Shown here one piece after another: positions 7,852 to 17,567 of a stretch of 64,000 nt of DNA. This DNA is from Dokdonella sp. (GTDB lineage: Bacteria; Pseudomonadota; Gammaproteobacteria; Xanthomonadales; Rhodanobacteraceae): assembly GCA_024707225.1 (NCBI GenBank), contig JANQAE010000001.1:1674001-1738000 (forward strand), written 5' to 3'. Under the pieces are notes generated by a model. The model had not been told where the DNA came from, did not search any database, and saw only the letters and a program-made list of their open reading frames with translations. Every line of letters begins with the position of its first letter. The stretch's first letter is position 1. Position numbers and translations under genes: made by a program.

Positions 7852-9110
7852 CGGGAGAGCGTTCCGGAAAGGGCGAAGATCATCGCCGGCACGACGGCAC
7901 CGGCAGGCAGTTCGGTCAGGTCGGCCTCCACGCGCACCAGCGCGTTGGCCTCGGCGACGCCGCGCAGCATGCCCGAGCCCTGCCGGTCGAGCAGGTCGGC
8001 CTGCAGCGTGCCGTCGACGCCGGCGCGGACGTGGGCGCGCAGGAATTCGGTGCGGTCGTGGCGCTTGCGCAGCGGCGCGGTCAGGCGCGCGCTCAGCCAC
8101 GGCGCGGCGGTGGTCGCGCAGCCCTGCAGCGCCTCCAGATACGGCAGCACCAGGACCAGGAAGGTGGCCACGGTCGAGACCGGGTTGCCGGGCAGCGCGC
8201 ACAGGCGCGCGGCGCCGATGCGCCCGGTCAGGAACGGCATGCCGGGCTTCATGCGCACCTTCCAGAAATCGATCGTGCCGATCTCGGCGAGCAGGCCCGG
8301 CAGCAGGTCCGCATCGCCGGCCGAGACGCCGCCGCAGCTGACGATCAGATCGGCCTGGCCGGCCGCCTGCAGCAGCGCGGCACGGATCGTATCGGCATCG
8401 TCGGGCAGGTGCCGGTGCGACAGCAGCGCGGCGCCGGACTCGCGGATCAGGGCGCCGACGCTGAAGGCATTGCTGTTGTGGATCTGCGCCGGCGAGGTCG
8501 CCTCGCCCGGCATCACGACCTCGTCGCCGGTCGTCAGCAGCACGACGCGCGGCCGCCGCACGACCGCGATGCGGGCACGCCCCAGCGAGGCGCAGACGCC
8601 GAGCTGCGCCGGTCCCAGGCGCTGGCCGCGGCGCAGCGCGGTCTCGCCGGCGCGGAAGTCCTCGCCGGCCGGACGCACGTTGGCGCCGGGCCGTTCGCCG
8701 GCCCCGATGATCGCCTCGTCGCCGTCGACGCGGACGTGCTCCTGGATCACCACGGTGTCGGCGCCGTCCGGCAGCGGCGCGCCGGTCATCAGGCGCAGGC
8801 ATTCGCCGGGCGCGATCGCGAACGAGGCCGCAGCGCCGGCCAGATGCGTGCCGACGATGCGCAGCCGCCGCTCGCCGGCCGCCGGCAGGTCGGCGCCGCG
8901 CAGCGCGAAGCCGTCCATCGCCGAGTTCGCGAACGGCGGCACCGCGCGCTCGACCACGAGATCCTCGGCGAGCACGCGGCCGAGCGCCTCGTCGAGTGCG
9001 ATCGTCTCGACCTCGAGCGCCTGCGCGCGGCCGGCCGCGGCGAGGAACGCGCCGGCGGCCTCGACGGTCCAGCGGCTCGGGCAGTCAGGCGTGCGGGGCG
9101 AGGCGTTCAC
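7848..9110 (-). CDS. moeA: Molybdopterin molybdenumtransferase MoeA
   Basis: Inserts molybdate into adenylylated molybdopterin, the last step of molybdenum-cofactor synthesis. Family signatures are visible: EDLVVERAVPPFANSAMDGF, the MoCF-type segment IVSCGGVSAGDADLL, and ALPGNPVS. A GTG start at 9110 gives 420 residues, close to the usual length of about 405-415, and overlaps the end of mobA by 26 bases. The frame stays open further upstream to 9494, but that stretch is Arg/Ser-rich antisense-like sequence and is not counted. The GTG has no strong ribosome binding site, so the exact start is uncertain; coupling to mobA is likely. Confidence 0.9.
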   Translation of the reverse strand: MNASPRTPDCPSRWTVEAAGAFLAAAGRAQALEVETIALDEALGRVLAEDLVVERAVPPFANSAMDGFALRGADLPAAGERRLRIVGTHLAGAAASFAIAPGECLRLMTGAPLPDGADTVVIQEHVRVDGDEAIIGAGERPGANVRPAGEDFRAGETALRRGQRLGPAQLGVCASLGRARIAVVRRPRVVLLTTGDEVVMPGEATSPAQIHNSNAFSVGALIRESGAALLSHRHLPDDADTIRAALLQAAGQADLIVSCGGVSAGDADLLPGLLAEIGTIDFWKVRMKPGMPFLTGRIGAARLCALPGNPVSTVATFLVLVLPYLEALQGCATTAAPWLSARLTAPLRKRHDRTEFLRAHVRAGVDGTLQADLLDRQGSGMLRGVAEANALVRVEADLTELPAGAVVPAMIFALSGTLSR

Positions 9111-9690
9111 GGAAGGCGGCGAAGTCCGACGGCGTATTGAGATTCTCGAAGTGTACGCGGCGATCGGCGAAATCAACCTCGACCGCGCCGACCGCATCCT
9201 GCCAGGCATGCACGCCGCGCTGTTCGCTCGCGGCGGCGGCGGCCGATGCCGCGAGCACACGCGCGTACAGCGCGAACAGCGGCTGGCGGCGCACGCCGTC
9301 GTGGGCGACCCGGATCGTCGCGCCGGGCGCTGCGGCCAGCAGGCGCGCGGCGAGATCGGGCGGCGGCAACGGACAATCGACCGGTACGCTGAGCAGCCAG
9401 TCGGTCCGGCACGCCGCCAGCGCCGCGGCGATGCCCGCGAGCGGACCGCGATGGCCCGGCAGCGCGTCGCGGATCGTCTCGGCGTATCGCGCATAGACCT
9501 CGAGGTTGCGGTTGGCGACGATCAGCAGCGGCGGCGCGGGATCTTCCGGTGCGCGGCGCAGGCCCGGCGCGGCCAGCACCCGCTCGATCAGCGGCCGTGC
9601 GCCGAGCGGCGCCAGGCCCTTGTCGCGGCCGTCCAGGCGCGTGGCCGCACCGCCGGCGAGCACCGCGACCGTGTACGCCGCGCCGCTCAC
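9085..9690 (-). CDS. mobA: Molybdenum cofactor guanylyltransferase MobA
   Basis: 201 residues, a normal length for MobA, which transfers GMP from GTP to molybdopterin to make the MGD cofactor of bacterial oxidoreductases. The N-terminal nucleotide-binding signature LAGGAATRLDGRDKGL is intact, as are GPLAGIAAAL and SVPVDCPLPP, which match the guanine-site and Asp-metal-site segments. It lies 4 bases downstream of der and overlaps moeA, so it is probably read in one transcript with them. No molybdoenzyme is encoded in this window. Confidence 0.9.
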   Translation of the reverse strand: MSGAAYTVAVLAGGAATRLDGRDKGLAPLGARPLIERVLAAPGLRRAPEDPAPPLLIVANRNLEVYARYAETIRDALPGHRGPLAGIAAALAACRTDWLLSVPVDCPLPPPDLAARLLAAAPGATIRVAHDGVRRQPLFALYARVLAASAAAAASEQRGVHAWQDAVGAVEVDFADRRVHFENLNTPSDFAAFRERLAPHA

Positions 9691-9694
9691 GGCA

Positions 9695-11092
9695 TCAGCG
9701 CTTGCCGCGCTTGGCGTTGCGGATCATGCGCTGGCGGCGACGCTGCTGGCCTTCGGTCAGCTCGTTGCGCTTGCCGGCATAGGGGTTGTCGCCGTCGCGG
9801 AACTCGATGCGGATCGGCGTGCCGACCAGGCGATAGCGCTTCCGGAAGAAGTTCTCCAGATAGCGCCGGTACGCATCGGCCAGATGCTGCGTGCGCGATC
9901 CGTGGATCACGATCGTCGGCGGATGCGTGCCGCCCGGATGGGCGTACTTGAGCTTGGGCGCGTGACCGCGCACCAGCGGCGGCTGGTAGCCCTCGTACGC
10001 GGCCTCGAGCGCGCGCGTCAGCTCCGAGGACGTGAACGTGCGGCCGGCCGAGGCATGACTGCGGTTGACCGCCTTGATCAGCTCGCCGATGCCGCTGCCG
10101 TGCAGCGCCGAGATCGTCACCTGCGGCGCCCAGTCGACGAAGACCAGCTTGCGCGCCAGCGAGACGCGGCACTGCTCGCGGTCGTAGGTCGAGAGGCCAT
10201 CCCACTTGTTGACCGCGATGACCAGGGCGCGCTGCGCCTCGAGCACGTGGCCGATCAGGCCGGCGTCCTGGTCGGTGACGCCCTCCTTCGCGTCGAGCAG
10301 CAGCACCACCACGCTGGCCGCCTCGATCGACTGCAGCGTCTTGATCACACTGAACTTCTCGACCGCGTCCTCGATGCGCGCGCGGCGCCGCACGCCGGCG
10401 GTGTCGATCAGCGTGTAGCGCTTGCCGTCGCGCTCGAGCGGTACGCGGATCGAATCGCGCGTGGTGCCGGCGACGTCGGAGACGACGACGCGGTCCTCGC
10501 CGAGCAGGCGGTTGACCAGGGTCGACTTGCCGACGTTCGGACGGCCGACGATCGCGACGCGAACGCCCTCCTCGTCGGCTTCCTGTTCGGCCTCGCCTTC
10601 CGGCGGCAGGCGCGCGGTGATCGCATCGAGCAGCGGCTGCACGCCGCGGCTGTGCGAGGCGGCCAGCGGCAGCGGCGTGGCGATGCCCAGACCGGCGAAC
10701 TCGGCCAGCGCGACGTGCTCGTCGAGGCCGTCGACCTTGTTGACGGCCAGCAGGATTGGTTTGGCGACGCGGCGCAGCCGCTCGAGGATCGCCGGGTCGC
10801 CCGGCAGCATGCCGTCGCGCGCGTCGACGACGAAGACGACGATGTCGGCCTCGTCGATCGCGGCCTGGACCTGGCGCGCGGTCAGGCCGGCCAGGCCTTC
10901 CTCGTCGTCGGCCAGACCGCCGGTGTCGACCACCATGAAACGCCGCTCGCCGAGCCGGCAGATGCCGTAATGGCGATCGCGCGTGACGCCCGGCAGATCG
11001 GCGACCAGAGCGTCGCGCGTGCGTGTGAGTACGTTGAACAACGTCGACTTGCCGACGTTGGGGCGCCCGACCAGGGCTACGACTGGCAACAC
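9695..11092 (-). CDS. der: Ribosome assembly GTPase Der (EngA)
   Basis: Essential double-GTPase for 50S subunit maturation, 465 residues. Both G domains are complete: GRPNVGKS (near residues 8 and 180), DTGG and DTAG switch II motifs, and NKVDGLDE and NKWDGLST guanine-specificity motifs. The C-terminal KH-like domain (about residues 355-445) ends in a basic tail ([15 protein letters not shown]). It sits after bamB with a 132-base gap that carries no obvious gene. The order bamB-der is widely conserved in gammaproteobacteria. Confidence 0.97.
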   Translation of the reverse strand: MLPVVALVGRPNVGKSTLFNVLTRTRDALVADLPGVTRDRHYGICRLGERRFMVVDTGGLADDEEGLAGLTARQVQAAIDEADIVVFVVDARDGMLPGDPAILERLRRVAKPILLAVNKVDGLDEHVALAEFAGLGIATPLPLAASHSRGVQPLLDAITARLPPEGEAEQEADEEGVRVAIVGRPNVGKSTLVNRLLGEDRVVVSDVAGTTRDSIRVPLERDGKRYTLIDTAGVRRRARIEDAVEKFSVIKTLQSIEAASVVVLLLDAKEGVTDQDAGLIGHVLEAQRALVIAVNKWDGLSTYDREQCRVSLARKLVFVDWAPQVTISALHGSGIGELIKAVNRSHASAGRTFTSSELTRALEAAYEGYQPPLVRGHAPKLKYAHPGGTHPPTIVIHGSRTQHLADAYRRYLENFFRKRYRLVGTPIRIEFRDGDNPYAGKRNELTEGQQRRRQRMIRNAKRGKR

Positions 11093-11224
11093 CGCTCGCC
11101 CCTCCGTCGATCAGGCGATGAAAACGAGATCGCCGCGACCTTCACGTCGCGGCGGCGAACCGCCCGGACCGGGCGGCAGTGGCGGAAGCGACCGCGCGGA
11201 CCGGCAGCGCCGGCCGCAGCGGCA

Positions 11225-12424
11225 TCAACGGGCGACGCGCCAGGCGCCCAGGCGCCCTTCGCTGTCCTCGACGTAGACGGTGTCGCCGTCGACCACCGGC
11301 TTGCCGGCGATCGGATTCTTGCCGAGGCGCTCGCGCGCGATCAGCTTGCCGTCCTCGGCGTTGAGCCAGTGCACCCAGCCTTCGACGTCGCCGACGACGA
11401 TCGCGCCGCCCTGGGCGGCCGGCGAGGACAGCCAGCGGTACTTGAGCTGGTCCTGCTTCCAGAGGTTCGCGCCGCTCTGGCGATCGAACGCCCAGACGTT
11501 GCCTTCGTCGTCGACGACGGCGACGACGTTGCCGGCCACGGTGACGCCCGCATAGCTGGACAGATCGCGCTGCCAGGCGGTGCGGCCGCTGTCCGAATAC
11601 AGCGCGCTGACGATGCCGCGATAGCCGGCCGCGAACACCTCGCCGCCGTCGACGACGACCTCACCGTCGACGTCGGCCAGACGGTCGACCTCGGTACGGC
11701 CCTCGCCGAGACCGAGCGTCTGCGTCCAGGCCTGGCTGCCGTCGGCGATGTTGACCGCGACGATCTTGCCGTTGTCGAAGCCGGACACGACCAGGCCGTT
11801 GGACACGCGCGGCGCCGAGTTGCCGCGCAGGCTCAGCGGCGGCACGCCCTGGTCGAACACCCAGCGCCGGCTGCCGTCGCCGATGTCCAGACCGTGGAGC
11901 CGGCCGTCGTTGCTGCGCACGATCACGGTGTCGCCGCTGACCGCCGGCGCCGTGATCACCTCGGAGGAGACGGTCACGACCCAGCGCTCGGCGCCGTCGG
12001 CCGCCGCGTACGCGCCGACCTGACCGTCCAGGCCGCCGACGATGACCAGATCGCCGGCCACGGTCGGACCGCCCGACCAGCGCACGCTGGTGTCGGTGCG
12101 GCGCCAGTAGGCGCCCGAGCGCTTGCCGCTGTGCACGTTCCACAGGCGCTTGCCGGTGGCCGCGTCGAGCGCGCTCAGATTGCCGGCGACGTCGGCGACG
12201 TACAGGCGGCCGTCGGCCACCGCCGGCACCATCGGCGCACCGGATCGATCCGGACCCTTGCCGGCGCTGCCGGTCCAGGCGCGCTGCACCGACAGCGTCG
12301 GCGTGAACGACTCGGCTAGCGGCGTCGGCGGCTCGACGTTGTCCTTCTTGCCGAGATTGCGGAACCAGGTGCAGCCTCCCAGTAGGAGGGCCAGGACCAG
12401 GACGGCGACGGTGGAGACCTTCAT
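11225..12424 (-). CDS. bamB: Outer-membrane assembly lipoprotein BamB
   Basis: 399-residue lipoprotein component of the BAM complex, which inserts beta-barrel proteins in the outer membrane. The N-terminus MKVSTVAVLVLALLLGGCTW carries a lipobox (LGGC) with Cys at residue 18. The rest is an eight-bladed PQQ-like beta-propeller with repeated AxDGxxxW and GNLSALDAATGKRLW-type blades (for example NIADGSQAWTQTLG and LDIGDGSRRWVFDQG). The start codon shares one base with the stop of the yfgM-like gene. Likely expressed as part of the rlmN-to-der gene string. Confidence 0.95.
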   Translation of the reverse strand: MKVSTVAVLVLALLLGGCTWFRNLGKKDNVEPPTPLAESFTPTLSVQRAWTGSAGKGPDRSGAPMVPAVADGRLYVADVAGNLSALDAATGKRLWNVHSGKRSGAYWRRTDTSVRWSGGPTVAGDLVIVGGLDGQVGAYAAADGAERWVVTVSSEVITAPAVSGDTVIVRSNDGRLHGLDIGDGSRRWVFDQGVPPLSLRGNSAPRVSNGLVVSGFDNGKIVAVNIADGSQAWTQTLGLGEGRTEVDRLADVDGEVVVDGGEVFAAGYRGIVSALYSDSGRTAWQRDLSSYAGVTVAGNVVAVVDDEGNVWAFDRQSGANLWKQDQLKYRWLSSPAAQGGAIVVGDVEGWVHWLNAEDGKLIARERLGKNPIAGKPVVDGDTVYVEDSEGRLGAWRVAR

Positions 12425-13083
12425 TACGAGCCCTGCTGTGCTGCTGCGGGGGCGGCGCCGAGATCGTCGAGCTTCATCTGCACGAAGCTGCGGTTGGGCG
12501 CCTGCGGGTCGAGCTTGGCGAGCGCGTCGCGATAGGCCGCACGCGCTTCCTCGTCGCGGTCGAGCTTGACCAGCGCGTCGCCGCGCAGCTCGGCGGCCTG
12601 GCCGACGTACTCGGCCTTGTCGATGCTCTCGAGCAGGCCCAGCGCCGCGGCGGCGTCACCCTCGGCCAGTCGCACCTGCGCCAGACGCAGGTTCACCAGA
12701 TGCTTGAGCGCCGGCAGCTTGACGTTGGAACGGGCCCAGTCGAGGTCGGGCGCGGCCGCCTTGAGGTCGCCCTTGACGACCGCGCGCTCGGCCTGGCCGA
12801 GCGCGGCGAGCACGGCATAGACCGTGCCCGGATAATCCTTGCGCAGCGCCGCGGCGATCGCGTCGGCGTCCTCGGTGCGCTTGCCCTCGACGGCGACGCC
12901 GAGCGCCTGGTACTGCAGCGCGGCCTCGACCGCCTTGCCGTCCTGGCGGTGCTTCCACTGCTGCCAGCCGAAGATCAGCAGCAGGGCGAGGGCGATGCCG
13001 GTCGCGATCGACATCGTGTTCTGGCGAAGCCACTTGCGGACGACTTCGCCCTGCTCGTGTTCGTCAAGAAGTTCAAAAGCCAT
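12424..13083 (-). CDS. yfgM: YfgM-like TPR membrane protein
   Basis: 219 residues. The ATG at 13083 is chosen because it opens the conserved MAFELLDEHEQGEVVRKWLR segment. One membrane span follows (about residues 22-42, SIATGIALALLLIFGWQQW), then a periplasmic tetratricopeptide domain of the YfgM/TPR_21 type to the end. In E. coli, YfgM is an ancillary subunit of the SecYEG translocon that works with PpiD; that role is carried over from the family. It lies directly upstream of bamB. The ispG and hisS genes found here in many gammaproteobacteria are absent. Confidence 0.88.
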   Translation of the reverse strand: MAFELLDEHEQGEVVRKWLRQNTMSIATGIALALLLIFGWQQWKHRQDGKAVEAALQYQALGVAVEGKRTEDADAIAAALRKDYPGTVYAVLAALGQAERAVVKGDLKAAAPDLDWARSNVKLPALKHLVNLRLAQVRLAEGDAAAALGLLESIDKAEYVGQAAELRGDALVKLDRDEEARAAYRDALAKLDPQAPNRSFVQMKLDDLGAAPAAAQQGS

Positions 13084-13215
13084 TGCGTGTACCTGGAAAG
13101 AGGGAGATCGGAGCTGCGGATGCGGCCGGCGCGACCCCGGCGTGCAGGCGCGCAAGGGTAGCAGGAAAGCACGGCCCGGCGTCCGCCGCCGCCGCGCCGC
13201 GGATTATCCGGCGAT

Positions 13216-14310
13216 TCAGGGTTCGATGCGGGCGACCGTGGCGTCCGGCCCGAACACGCGCACGTGGGCGACGTTCGCGCGACGATACGGCGCGAGGTCG
13301 ACGGCCGCGCCATCGGCCTGCAACTCGACGCCGTCGGCGTTGCCGAGCCGCACCGACAGCGGTCGCTCGCTGCGGTAGCTGCGCTCGGTGCCGGCCTGCA
13401 GCAGACCGTACTCGAGCCGCTTGCCGTCCGCGTCCAGGACCTCGACCCAGCTGGCCTGGCTGACCTTGAGCACCAGCGTGCGCCCGCCTTCGGCGGCCGG
13501 CGCCGGGCTCGGTGCCGGCGCCGTGGCGGGCCGGGTCGAGAACGGGGCCATCGAAGCGACCACCGGCGGCGGCGCCTCGATCCGCGGCGGCGCCAGCGGT
13601 GCCGGCGCGACCTCGACCGGCAGCGCGGCGATCGAGTCCGGCGCCGAGGATGCTGCCGGCGTCTGCAGCGCGGCCGTGTCGAGCGGCGTGGTGCGGACCA
13701 GACTCTGCTCGATGCCGCCACGCGTCGCCGCGAACCAGACCGTCGGCCCGAGGATCAGGCCGGTCAGGATCAGGTAGGTGGCGGTCACCGAATAGCGGTC
13801 GAGCAGATAGCGCGAACGCGGCACGGTGCCGGTCGCGACGATCGGCGTCGTCTCGGTGTGCAGGTCGGCGACCCGCTCGGCGTGCGCGGCCGGCAGGCCG
13901 AGCAGCCGCGTATAGCTGATCAGATAGCCGCGCAGGTAGACGCCCTGCGTCATGCCCTGATAGTCGTCGGCCTCGATCCGCGCGATCAGCCGGACCGGCA
14001 GCTTCAGCCGTGTCGCGACCTCTTCGCGTGTCCAGCCCCTGGCCTCGCGGGCCGCACGCAGGTGCTGACCCAGCGAACCTTCACCGGTGTCGATCATGCC
14101 CCCCTGGACAGACGCCGCCGACATCGCGGCTGCGTCTGCAAGACTTTCCGATTCGATAGCCATTGCTGTGCCTGTGCTCTCGATTGTGTCCTGGCCAGTC
14201 TCCAGGTGCAGCGGCAGCTGGCCGTTGTCGTTGTCGTCGCTGGATCGTTCTCGCGCACGTATCCCCCCTGCGACATCCCCGCGCGAGCCTGAGGGTGTCC
14301 GGCTGTTCAT
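13216..14310 (-). CDS. rodZ: RodZ-like helix-turn-helix membrane protein
   Basis: 364 residues. The N-terminus is a low-complexity leader, then a Cro/C1-type helix-turn-helix (LGQHLRAAREARGWTREEVA, LKLPVRLIARIEADDYQGM), one membrane segment (YLILTGLILGPTVWFAA), a Pro/Ala-rich periplasmic linker and a C-terminal DUF4115 beta domain (SQASWVEVLDADGKRLEYGL). This architecture is that of RodZ, which anchors MreB and helps keep rod shape. The ATG at 14310 lies 1 base after the pilW stop, so the two are coupled; a later in-frame ATG at 14163 would give a shorter form that still includes the helix-turn-helix. Confidence 0.87.
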   Translation of the reverse strand: MNSRTPSGSRGDVAGGIRARERSSDDNDNGQLPLHLETGQDTIESTGTAMAIESESLADAAAMSAASVQGGMIDTGEGSLGQHLRAAREARGWTREEVATRLKLPVRLIARIEADDYQGMTQGVYLRGYLISYTRLLGLPAAHAERVADLHTETTPIVATGTVPRSRYLLDRYSVTATYLILTGLILGPTVWFAATRGGIEQSLVRTTPLDTAALQTPAASSAPDSIAALPVEVAPAPLAPPRIEAPPPVVASMAPFSTRPATAPAPSPAPAAEGGRTLVLKVSQASWVEVLDADGKRLEYGLLQAGTERSYRSERPLSVRLGNADGVELQADGAAVDLAPYRRANVAHVRVFGPDATVARIEP

Positions 14311-14311
14311 G

Positions 14312-15070
14312 TCACGACGTCCCCGGCGCGTCCAGCATGCGAGCCTGCTGCGAGCTGGGGAAATCCTGCAGCAGGCGGCGGGTGTAATCCCGGGCACCGT
14401 CGGCATTGCCGAGCTGCAGCTCGATGTTGCGGCCGAGCATCAGCGACTCCGGGCGGGCGCGAGCGGTCGCCTCGTAGCGCTGCAGGAACCGCGCGCGCGG
14501 AAGTACTCGCGCCGCGCATAGAGCACCGAGGCCATCTGGAACAGCGCCTCGGTGTTGTTCTGATCCTGCTCGAGCGCGACGCGCAGCTTCTGCTCGGCCT
14601 CGTCGTAGCGGCCTGCGCGCGCCAGGCAGATGCCGGCATTGCCGAGCGCCAGCGCCGGCGTGCGGTAGAACGGGTCGGCGATGGCGCGGTCGAAATACGT
14701 CGCGGCCTCTTCCGGCTTGCCGTTGTTGCACAGGTACCAGCCGTAGTTGTTCGCCTCGGCGCCGCTGTTGGGCTTGAGCTGCGCGGCGCGGCGGTAGTGC
14801 TCGCCGGCCTTCTGCGGGTTGCCGATGCGCTCGTAGAGCACCGCGACCACGGTGTGCGCATCGGCATAGTTGCCGTCGGCCTCGAGCGCGCGCGTGAGCT
14901 TTTCCATCGCCAGCTCGAGCTGGCCCTGCTGCATGTAGCGCTGGCCCAGCTCGGTATTGGCGCGCGCGGCTTCCTGCTTCTTGGTCGGGTTGTTGTTGTT
15001 CTTGACGCTGCCGCCGGTGGCGCAGCCGACCGTGCCGCACAGCAGCAGGGCGATCAGGGCCGGCCGGAGG

Positions 15071-15081
<11 letters not shown>
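14312..15081 (-). CDS. pilW: Type IV pilus biogenesis lipoprotein PilW/PilF (frame broken by 1 bp)
   Basis: TPR lipoprotein that helps PilQ secretin assemble and stabilises type IV pili. The signal peptide ends in a lipobox (LCGTVGC, Cys at residue 20). Tetratricopeptide repeats run from about residue 35 ([20 protein letters not shown]) to residue 200. The frame breaks at 14488-14500 in a CCGCGCGCGCGG run: before it reads REYFRAR, after it in another frame [19 protein letters not shown]. Adding one base gives 256 residues, the usual family length, ending next to rodZ. A sequence error is most likely. The start overlaps the end of rlmN by 11 bases. Confidence 0.88.
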
Positions 15082-16192
<1,111 letters not shown>

Positions 16193-16193
16193 C

Positions 16194-16619
16194 TCAGCGC
16201 GAGACGACCTCGGTCGCCGCGAAGAAGTAGGCGATCTCGGCCGCGGCGGTCTCGGCCGCGTCCGACCCGTGGACGGCATTGGCGTCGATCGAGTCGGCGA
16301 AGTCGGCGCGGATCGTGCCCGGGTCGGCCTTCTTCGGATCGGTGGCGCCCATCAGCTGGCGGTTCTTGGCGATCGCGTCCTCGCCCTCGAGGGCCTGGAT
16401 CATGACCGGGCCGGAGATCATGAACTCGACCAGCGCGTTGAAGAACGGACGCTCGCGGTGCACCGCGTAGAAGCCCTCGGCCTCGGCGCGCGACAGCTGC
16501 TTGTAGCGAGCGGCGACGATCTTGAGGCCGGCCTTCTCGAAACGCGTGTAGATCTCGCCGATCACGTTCTTGGCGACCGCATCGGGCTTGATGATGGACA
16601 GGGTGCGCTCCAGCGCCAT
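16194..16619 (-). CDS. ndk: Nucleoside diphosphate kinase
   Basis: Transfers gamma-phosphate between nucleoside triphosphates and diphosphates. 141 residues, the standard size. It starts [20 protein letters not shown] and has the catalytic histidine in NAVHGSD. The ATG at 16619 matches the conserved N-terminus. It is the first gene of the leftward string ndk-rlmN-pilW-rodZ-yfgM-bamB-der. A possible -10 (TAGAAT on the minus strand, near 16729-16734) lies about 110 bases upstream but has no convincing -35. Confidence 0.97.
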   Translation of the reverse strand: MALERTLSIIKPDAVAKNVIGEIYTRFEKAGLKIVAARYKQLSRAEAEGFYAVHRERPFFNALVEFMISGPVMIQALEGEDAIAKNRQLMGATDPKKADPGTIRADFADSIDANAVHGSDAAETAAAEIAYFFAATEVVSR

Positions 16620-16870
16620 GAAATGGTTTCTCCGGAAAGTGAATGCGTGGCCGCGCTGCGAGTGCGCGGACGTGGGCATATGAAGAATCCGCGAACTTCC
16701 GCGGGGTTAGCAGATGTATGAACGGAAGATTCTAGCCGGTTCCGCCGCCCGGCGCCATGCCGGATTGGCGACTGCGCCACGTTTTTACATGCGCCGCCGC
16801 CTTCTGCAGCCTCCTGCGGTGCACCGATGCTGCAGCGCGGTTTGACGGCGGCGACGGCGCTGGCTTAGAT

Positions 16871-16886
16871 TCAAACGGCCGTTTGA
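16871..16886. promoter_or_regulatory. PsrA/FadR-type palindromic operator
   Basis: Perfect 16-bp palindrome TCAAACGGCCGTTTGA, 10 bases upstream of the TetR-family start. Its core, CAAAC-N4-GTTTG, fits the PsrA binding consensus (G/C)AAAC-N2-4-GTTT(G/C) described in Pseudomonas. Its position would block transcription of the regulator and the fad genes after it. Confidence 0.78.
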
Positions 16887-16896
16887 TTCGCCTCTC

Positions 16897-17529
16897 GTGG
16901 GACCACCCGTGGATCTGACTCCGTTCTCGACCCGGCAGCGCATTCTCGGCGCTGCCGAGGAATTGTTCGCCCGCCACGGCTTCGCCGGCGCGTCGCTGCG
17001 CCAGGTGACCGCCAGCGCCAAGGTCAATCTGGCCGCGGTCAACTACCACTTCGGCTCGAAGGAGAACCTGATCGAGGAGGTGTTCCGGCGCCGCCTCGAC
17101 GAGCTCAACGCACGCCGCACCGAGCTGCTCGCGCAGTGCCGCGACCGCGCCGATCTGGGCCTCGAGGACGTGCTCGACGCCTTCGTGCGGCCGGCGCTGG
17201 AGCTGTCGCTGAGCGACGCCGGCGGCGCCGCGTTCGTGCGCGTGCTGGCGCGCGCCTACGCCGAGCACGACGAGCGCCTGCGTCGGTTCCTGTCCGACAA
17301 CTACGGCCACGTGCTCAAGGAATTCGCCGCCGTGTTCGCGCGGCTGCTGCCGCAGCTCGACAAGGAGGAGCTGTACTGGCGGCTGGACATCGTATCCGGC
17401 GCCCTCACTTATGCGATGGCCGATTTCGGCGTGCTCAAGCGGCGCAGCGACGTCAGCGAGCAGGAACATCGCGAACGCACCGCGTCCCATCTGATCCGTT
17501 TCGCCGCCGCCGGCCTGCGCGCCGCGTGA
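16897..17529 (+). CDS. PsrA-like TetR-family fatty-acid regulator
   Basis: TetR-family repressor of up to 210 residues. The helix-turn-helix is in TRQRILGAAEELFARHGFAG ... SLRQVTASAKVNLAAVNYHF, where the NLAAVNYHFGSKENLI stretch closely resembles Pseudomonas PsrA. The rest is the variable ligand-binding domain. PsrA-type regulators release DNA when bound to long-chain fatty acids or acyl-CoA. A matching palindrome lies immediately upstream and fadN/fadA lie downstream, so control of beta-oxidation is likely. The start is either GTG 16897 or GTG 16909; neither has a clear ribosome binding site, so the first four residues are uncertain. Confidence 0.87.
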   Translation: MGPPVDLTPFSTRQRILGAAEELFARHGFAGASLRQVTASAKVNLAAVNYHFGSKENLIEEVFRRRLDELNARRTELLAQCRDRADLGLEDVLDAFVRPALELSLSDAGGAAFVRVLARAYAEHDERLRRFLSDNYGHVLKEFAAVFARLLPQLDKEELYWRLDIVSGALTYAMADFGVLKRRSDVSEQEHRERTASHLIRFAAAGLRAA

Positions 17530-17567
17530 GCGCCCCGCCTTCTTCACCATCCGCATCGGAGAGCTCG

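Noticed and set aside
9111-9494. Longer moeA reading frame upstream of GTG 9110
   Set aside because: The extension lies antisense-like over mobA in another frame, is Arg/Ser-rich, and would make MoeA over 120 residues too long.
6457-9951. Open frame of over 1100 codons on the plus strand
   Set aside because: Runs antisense to moeB, the glycosyltransferase, moeA, mobA and der; low-complexity composition and no ribosome binding site.
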